Below, piece by piece: positions 8,061-10,680 of a stretch of DNA of 10,680 bases. The stretch covers positions 16,031 to 26,710 of the forward strand of contig MABB01000004.1 in assembly GCA_002162915.1 (NCBI GenBank), written 5' to 3'. Below the pieces are notes generated by a model. It searched no databases and was not told the DNA's origin. It worked only from the letters and a program-made list of their open reading frames with translations. The DNA comes from Rhodospirillales bacterium 47_12_T64. GTDB lineage: Bacteria > Pseudomonadota > Alphaproteobacteria > Kiloniellales > Kiloniellaceae. Both the position numbers and the translations under genes were made by a program. Numbering within the stretch: the first letter of the stretch is position 1; every line of letters begins with the position of its first letter.

Positions 8061-8094
8061 GGAAAAATTTGCCTAGTGCTGGGAAAAATTTGCC
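8061..8094 (-). repeat. Tandem 13-bp near-palindromic repeats upstream of fliF
   Basis: Two perfect copies of GGAAAAATTTGCC (plus-strand reading) lie at 8061-8073 and 8082-8094, 21 bp apart start to start, which is two helical turns. On the fliF strand each reads GGCAAATTTTTCC. Each copy is an imperfect dyad, with five of six base pairs symmetric about the centre. This is the usual look of paired operators for a dimeric regulator. FlbD, encoded in the same operon and known to bind near fliF in Caulobacter, is a reasonable candidate; that is inference. Confidence 0.55.
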
Positions 8095-8102
8095 GGGGCA
8101 AT

Positions 8103-8130
8103 TGAATAAAATTTTATATATTTAAGTCAA
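8103..8130 (-). promoter_or_regulatory. Possible sigma70-like promoter upstream of fliF
   Basis: TTGACT (8130-8125) and TATTCA (8108-8103) are separated by 16 bp on the fliF strand. The -35 is good and the -10 poor. If used, the tandem repeats at 8094-8061 would fall at the start of the transcript, where a bound protein would repress. It is an alternative to the CtrA-like promoter at 8056-8027. Confidence 0.22.
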
Positions 8131-8207
8131 GAGCTTATTCCTGAATTTAAGTAACAGGCTCTAAAAAGATGTTGTTTTTCTAAAAATAAAACGAGAGAGG
8201 CGCAGTG

Positions 8208-8513
8208 TCAGAATTTTGGAGTACCTTTATTTTCAGTATCAGCACGATATTTCTGTAGGTGTGTGGTTCGTAGACCACGAAGTCCGTGGTTGTCGATTAA
8301 CCTTTGCCAGGAGAGAAATTCTTCCAAAGAAAGTTTGTAACGTTTGCAGGCATCGTCGAGGCTAATCACACCGTTTCTTACACCTGCAACGACTTGGGCT
8401 TTTCTACGGATAACCCACCTTTTTGTTTCTGGTGGCGGAAGGTCATCCAGCGATAAGGGATTTGCGCTGATATCAGCATCACTTACCCGCCGGTTTAAAC
8501 TACTCGACCCCAT
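8208..8513 (-). CDS. sciP: SciP-type (DUF1153) small regulator of CtrA-controlled genes
   Basis: The 101-residue protein matches the DUF1153 family, whose studied member is Caulobacter SciP. SciP counteracts CtrA-dependent transcription and binds DNA, and helps confine flagellar and other CtrA gene expression to one phase of the cell cycle. Typical strings are LSLDDLPPPETKRWVIRRKA (20-39), VVAGVRNGVISLDDACKRY (41-59) and LSLEEFLSWQRLIDNHGLRG (61-80). The middle segment (about 50-72) has the pattern of a helix-turn-helix. The ATG has a clear CGGAG ribosome site 8 nt upstream. The position between flgE and fliF is the same as I recall for Caulobacter. It is separated from flgE by a terminator, so it must have its own promoter. 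There is no clear terminator after it, so some readthrough into fliF is possible. Confidence 0.9.
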   Translation of the reverse strand: MGSSSLNRRVSDADISANPLSLDDLPPPETKRWVIRRKAQVVAGVRNGVISLDDACKRYKLSLEEFLSWQRLIDNHGLRGLRTTHLQKYRADTENKGTPKF

Positions 8514-8591
8514 GGTTTGTACTCCGGTTATTAATTAACTCGTTGTCTTTATAGCCTAGGGAGGTTGAAAAACTATTAATATCAATAATTT

Positions 8592-8632
8592 AGACAATTT
8601 ATCTTAAATTGTATCTATATTTTGAATTGTCT
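8592..8632. repeat. AT-rich inverted repeats upstream of sciP
   Basis: AGACAATT (8592-8599) and AATTGTCT (8625-8632) form a perfect 8-bp inverted pair. A third related arm, AAATTGTATCT, at 8606-8616 pairs with the first through CAATTT/AAATTG. TACAAT, a good -10 match on the sciP strand, lies within this block at about 8613-8608, but no convincing -35 is seen at the right spacing. The block may hold the sciP promoter and its operators. Confidence 0.35.
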
Positions 8633-8633
8633 T

Positions 8634-8651
8634 GTTAAACAGCCTTTTAAC
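8634..8651. promoter_or_regulatory. Inverted repeat GTTAAA-N6-TTTAAC, CtrA-like, upstream of sciP
   Basis: A perfect 6-bp inverted repeat contains two TTAA half-sites separated by 8 bp; the CtrA full site has 7. It lies just past the flgE terminator and upstream of sciP. Caulobacter sciP is itself CtrA-activated, which makes a CtrA site plausible, but the spacing is off by one and TTAA is common in AT-rich gaps. Confidence 0.3.
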
Positions 8652-8653
8652 AT

Positions 8654-8684
8654 AAAAAAACAGCTGCTCAATTTGAGCAGCTGT
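8654..8684 (-). terminator. Intrinsic terminator downstream of flgE
   Basis: An 11-bp perfect stem (ACAGCTGCTCA / TGAGCAGCTGT, 8684-8660) with a 3-nt loop is followed on the minus strand by an uninterrupted T run to 8654. It begins 33 bp after the flgE stop. There is no T run on the plus-strand side, so it acts on minus-strand transcripts. It ends the flgD-flgE transcript and separates it from sciP. Confidence 0.92.
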
Positions 8685-8717
8685 AAAAATAAATTATTGT
8701 TTGGGTATTAAAAATCT

Positions 8718-10349
8718 TTACCGAACAATTCTGATCAGCTCATCCAGCATCTCATCGGCTGTTGTAATGATCTTGGCGCTGGCGGAATAAGCTCTTTGTG
8801 TGACAATCATGTTGGTGAATTCTTCCGCAAGATCGATGTTCGATGCCTCAAGTGAAGATGCCGCGATCAAGCCAGCACCACCAACTTTGGGTCTGTTCAG
8901 AATGAAATTACCTGAATCGGCAGTAGAACTGTAAGCATTGCCCGTTCGTGCTTCAAGACCATTAGGGTTGGGAAACATCGCGAGTGGAATTTGGGCTATA
9001 TCAAGCTGTTCGCCGTTATCGAACAGGGCAGTTACCACACCTTCCTCGCTGATGGATACCCCTCTGAAGTTACCGAAGCTGACCCCGTCCTGTTCCGTTG
9101 AGTTAACAATGAAATTTCCTGCAAACTGGATTATGCCATCGGCAGCACCGATTGTGCCTGTATCAAGTGTTATAGTGCTGTTGGTTGCGCCGGTGCTTCC
9201 TATTGACCAGTCAATCGTGAGGGGAGGCATACTGATAACACTTGGTGTCCCTCCTGAGAAAGTGATTGTACGGGGAAGATTGGCAATTACGCCACTTTGT
9301 GCGCCGTTCAAGGTTGGATTCAGGGCAGTCATATCCCAGGTATTTGCGGCTGTCTTTGTAAAGGCTAGCTGTAAATCATGGGTGTTACCTAAGTCATCAA
9401 AAACTTGGACCGTCGCAAGGTATTGGTCGTTGAATTGTTGAGATGAAGACGCAGAAGCGGCTGCCGTTTCTGTAATACCAGTTCCGTAACTTGTGATATC
9501 AATCGAGCTACTTGAGCCGTTGTTCCAGGTATAGAGAGGGTCGGGTGGGGGAAAACCTGAAGTGGGGAGGCCGGTCGCGGGATCAAAAACCACGGTGGTT
9601 GGGCCGCCATTGGTAACGGACCCACCAGTTGGGGCGAGTGCTTCAAGTGACCATTGATTAGCAGCTGCGAGTTTGGTCCACTGGTAAGTTACTGATTGAG
9701 CAGTATTTGTACCATCATAAACAGTGCTGGTTACATCATGTGTCGTACCCGTGGCAGCGGTATTGTCAAGATTAACCTGCATAACAACATCACTGGTTTG
9801 TTCTGTTGGAAGCGCAGTTGATGGAAGGTTCAAATCAAGGCTGAGATTGGTTGTTGACCGTGCGGTTCCGTTCAGGTTTGCAATATTTACAGTAGAAAGT
9901 CCTGTAAAAGTACTGCCGCTGGTTGGTGTGCTACTGCCCGGGGCAATGGTCCAACCTTGTAAAAAATAGCCACCAGCATTAACAAGATTTCCAGTGGCAT
10001 CAGGCCTAAAAGATCCTGCGCGGGAGAATAGGTATTGTGTGCTTGTGCTTGTCGCAGAGCGATCACTGACCACAAAGAAACCTTGACCAGCGACGGCTAA
10101 ATCTGTCCCGGATGCCGTTCCCTGAAGTTGGCCTTGCTTGTCGATATTACTTAAAGGGGCAGAGCGAACACCACCTGATGCGTATTGGGTCGCACTTGCT
10201 GATTGGGCAACGAGAGTAGAAAAGCGGGCGCTGACACCTTTGTAGCCAATGGTATTCACGTTGGCGATATTGTCAGAAATCATTCCCATCGCATTACTTT
10301 GCGCATTAAGACCGGACACGCCAGCATATAGGGCTCCGTAAATACTCAT
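8718..10349 (-). CDS. flgE: FlgE, flagellar hook protein
   Basis: FlgE polymerises into the hook, the flexible joint between rod and filament, and is exported by the flagellar type III system without a cleaved signal peptide. The N-terminus (MSIYGALYAGVSGLNAQSNA, then DNIANVNTIGYKG at 26-38) is the classical rod/hook family helix and ANxxTxGYK-type motif. The conserved segment GTDLAVAGQGFFVV spans 81-94. The C-terminus (SNIDLAEEFTNMIVTQRAYS at 503-522) is the matching D0/D1 helix. At 543 residues it is longer than E. coli FlgE (about 400), similar to other alphaproteobacterial hooks. The extra length is a Ser/Thr/Gly-rich middle with two related D2-like modules (about 205-296 and 311-404). 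The ATG has a strong AGGGAGA ribosome site about 7 nt upstream. It is followed by a terminator, so it is the last gene of its transcript. Confidence 0.97.
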   Translation of the reverse strand: MSIYGALYAGVSGLNAQSNAMGMISDNIANVNTIGYKGVSARFSTLVAQSASATQYASGGVRSAPLSNIDKQGQLQGTASGTDLAVAGQGFFVVSDRSATSTSTQYLFSRAGSFRPDATGNLVNAGGYFLQGWTIAPGSSTPTSGSTFTGLSTVNIANLNGTARSTTNLSLDLNLPSTALPTEQTSDVVMQVNLDNTAATGTTHDVTSTVYDGTNTAQSVTYQWTKLAAANQWSLEALAPTGGSVTNGGPTTVVFDPATGLPTSGFPPPDPLYTWNNGSSSSIDITSYGTGITETAAASASSSQQFNDQYLATVQVFDDLGNTHDLQLAFTKTAANTWDMTALNPTLNGAQSGVIANLPRTITFSGGTPSVISMPPLTIDWSIGSTGATNSTITLDTGTIGAADGIIQFAGNFIVNSTEQDGVSFGNFRGVSISEEGVVTALFDNGEQLDIAQIPLAMFPNPNGLEARTGNAYSSTADSGNFILNRPKVGGAGLIAASSLEASNIDLAEEFTNMIVTQRAYSASAKIITTADEMLDELIRIVR

Positions 10350-10404
10350 AATCTAATCTCCCTATTTGTGAAAATCCCATCGTGGTCATAAGAGCTCATA
10401 GTGT

Positions 10405-10439
10405 GATGAGGAAACCTCTTAATTAAATTGGTTTTCATC
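10405..10439 (-). repeat. Imperfect stem-loop in the flgD-flgE gap
   Basis: Directly after the flgD stop codon, GATGA-AAACC can pair with GGTTT-CC-TCATC: ten base pairs with a 2-nt bulge and a 13-nt AT-rich loop. No T run follows, so readthrough into flgE is expected. The remaining 91-bp gap shows only the flgE ribosome site and no recognisable sigma54 element. Confidence 0.4.
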
Positions 10440-10440
10440 T

Positions 10441-10680
10441 TTATGTACTCCCTGTTGATGTGGTGGGTTTCTCTATTACGGCCTGAACACTGCTGAGTGG
10501 AATTTCTACCTCGCCCATGTTGAGTACGACGACACCACTGTTAAGTTGTATCCCGGTAACAGAACCCTGAATGCCTTGAGCTGTCTGAACAACTTTATCT
10601 TCAGCATCGGTTGCGACGACACTAAAGCCATACAAGCCATTTTCGAGTTGATTGCCGTTGGCGTCTTTTCCATCCCAGTG
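10441..10680 (-). CDS. flgD: FlgD, hook-capping protein (C-terminal 79 residues)
   Basis: FlgD caps the growing hook and directs FlgE assembly. Only the last 79 codons are in the window; the frame is open to the right edge and ends at TAA 10441. The visible part begins HWDGKDANGNQLENGLYGFS, the typical WDGKD..GN.L..G.Y.F sequence of the FlgD Ig-like domain. It continues with a small beta domain (VTGIQLNSGVVVLNMGEVEI) typical of the FlgD C-terminus. It lies 91 bp upstream of flgE on the same strand, as expected for a flgD-flgE unit. Confidence 0.93.
   Translation of the reverse strand, partial: HWDGKDANGNQLENGLYGFSVVATDAEDKVVQTAQGIQGSVTGIQLNSGVVVLNMGEVEIPLSSVQAVIEKPTTSTGST

Noticed and set aside
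8061..8100. Possible sigma54 promoter (GG-N10-GC) upstream of fliF
   Set aside because: GG is followed at the right distance by CC or CT on the fliF strand, and the plus-strand GG-GC spacings are 8 or 9, not 10. No proper -24/-12 element.
8130..8162. AGAGC...GCTCT dyad between sciP and fliF as a terminator
   Set aside because: The stem is short and interrupted by a 6-nt insertion, and neither side has a T run. At most a weak dyad next to the TTGACT element.
8344..8538. A plus-strand open frame across sciP
   Set aside because: Antisense to sciP, which has a clear ribosome site and family match; nothing supports this frame.
1..10680. Mobile elements, CRISPR, defence genes, tRNA or integration sites
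   Set aside because: None seen. The window is conserved flagellar genes on one strand with short gaps and no inserted foreign-looking segment.

Overview
The window is a dense flagellar gene cluster. Every supported gene lies on the minus strand, so the cluster reads from position 10680 down to position 1. The gene set points to an alphaproteobacterium of moderate, non-extreme GC content. It contains an FlbD-type sigma-54 activator inside a fliF-fliG-fliH-fliN operon, and a SciP (DUF1153) gene between flgE and fliF. The order flgE - sciP - fliF - fliG - fliH (flbE) - fliN - [motA-like] - flbD - flhA matches the Caulobacter arrangement as I recall it, apart from the inserted motA-like gene. A Rhodospirillales-like lineage is my guess; the sequence does not prove it.

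Layout in transcription order: (1) the 3' end of flgD (hook cap) at 10680-10441; (2) flgE (hook protein), followed by a strong intrinsic terminator at 8684-8654; (3) a 204-bp AT-rich regulatory gap with inverted repeats, then sciP, a small CtrA-inhibitor-type regulator; (4) a 207-bp gap with tandem near-palindromic repeats and CtrA-like TTAA boxes, then a compact operon of fliF (MS ring), fliG (rotor switch), a fliH homologue (export ATPase regulator), fliN (C ring), a motA/pomA-like stator gene, flbD (sigma-54 activator) and flhA (export gate). flhA runs off the left edge of the window.

Together the genes encode the base of the flagellum: MS ring, C ring, export apparatus, one stator subunit, hook and hook cap. 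They also encode two regulators that in Caulobacter time flagellar transcription (FlbD for late sigma-54 genes, SciP for shutting down CtrA-activated genes). The operon is tightly packed, with gaps of 12-43 bp and one 4-bp overlap.

No tRNA, rRNA, CRISPR array, insertion sequence, phage gene or attachment site was seen, and no gene-free stretch exceeds 300 bp. I found no clearly novel system. The points most worth a second look are the two regulatory gaps around sciP, the stator gene lacking a motB partner here and carrying Gln at the usual MotA Glu98 position, the degenerate receiver of FlbD, and the apparent internal domain duplication in FlgE.
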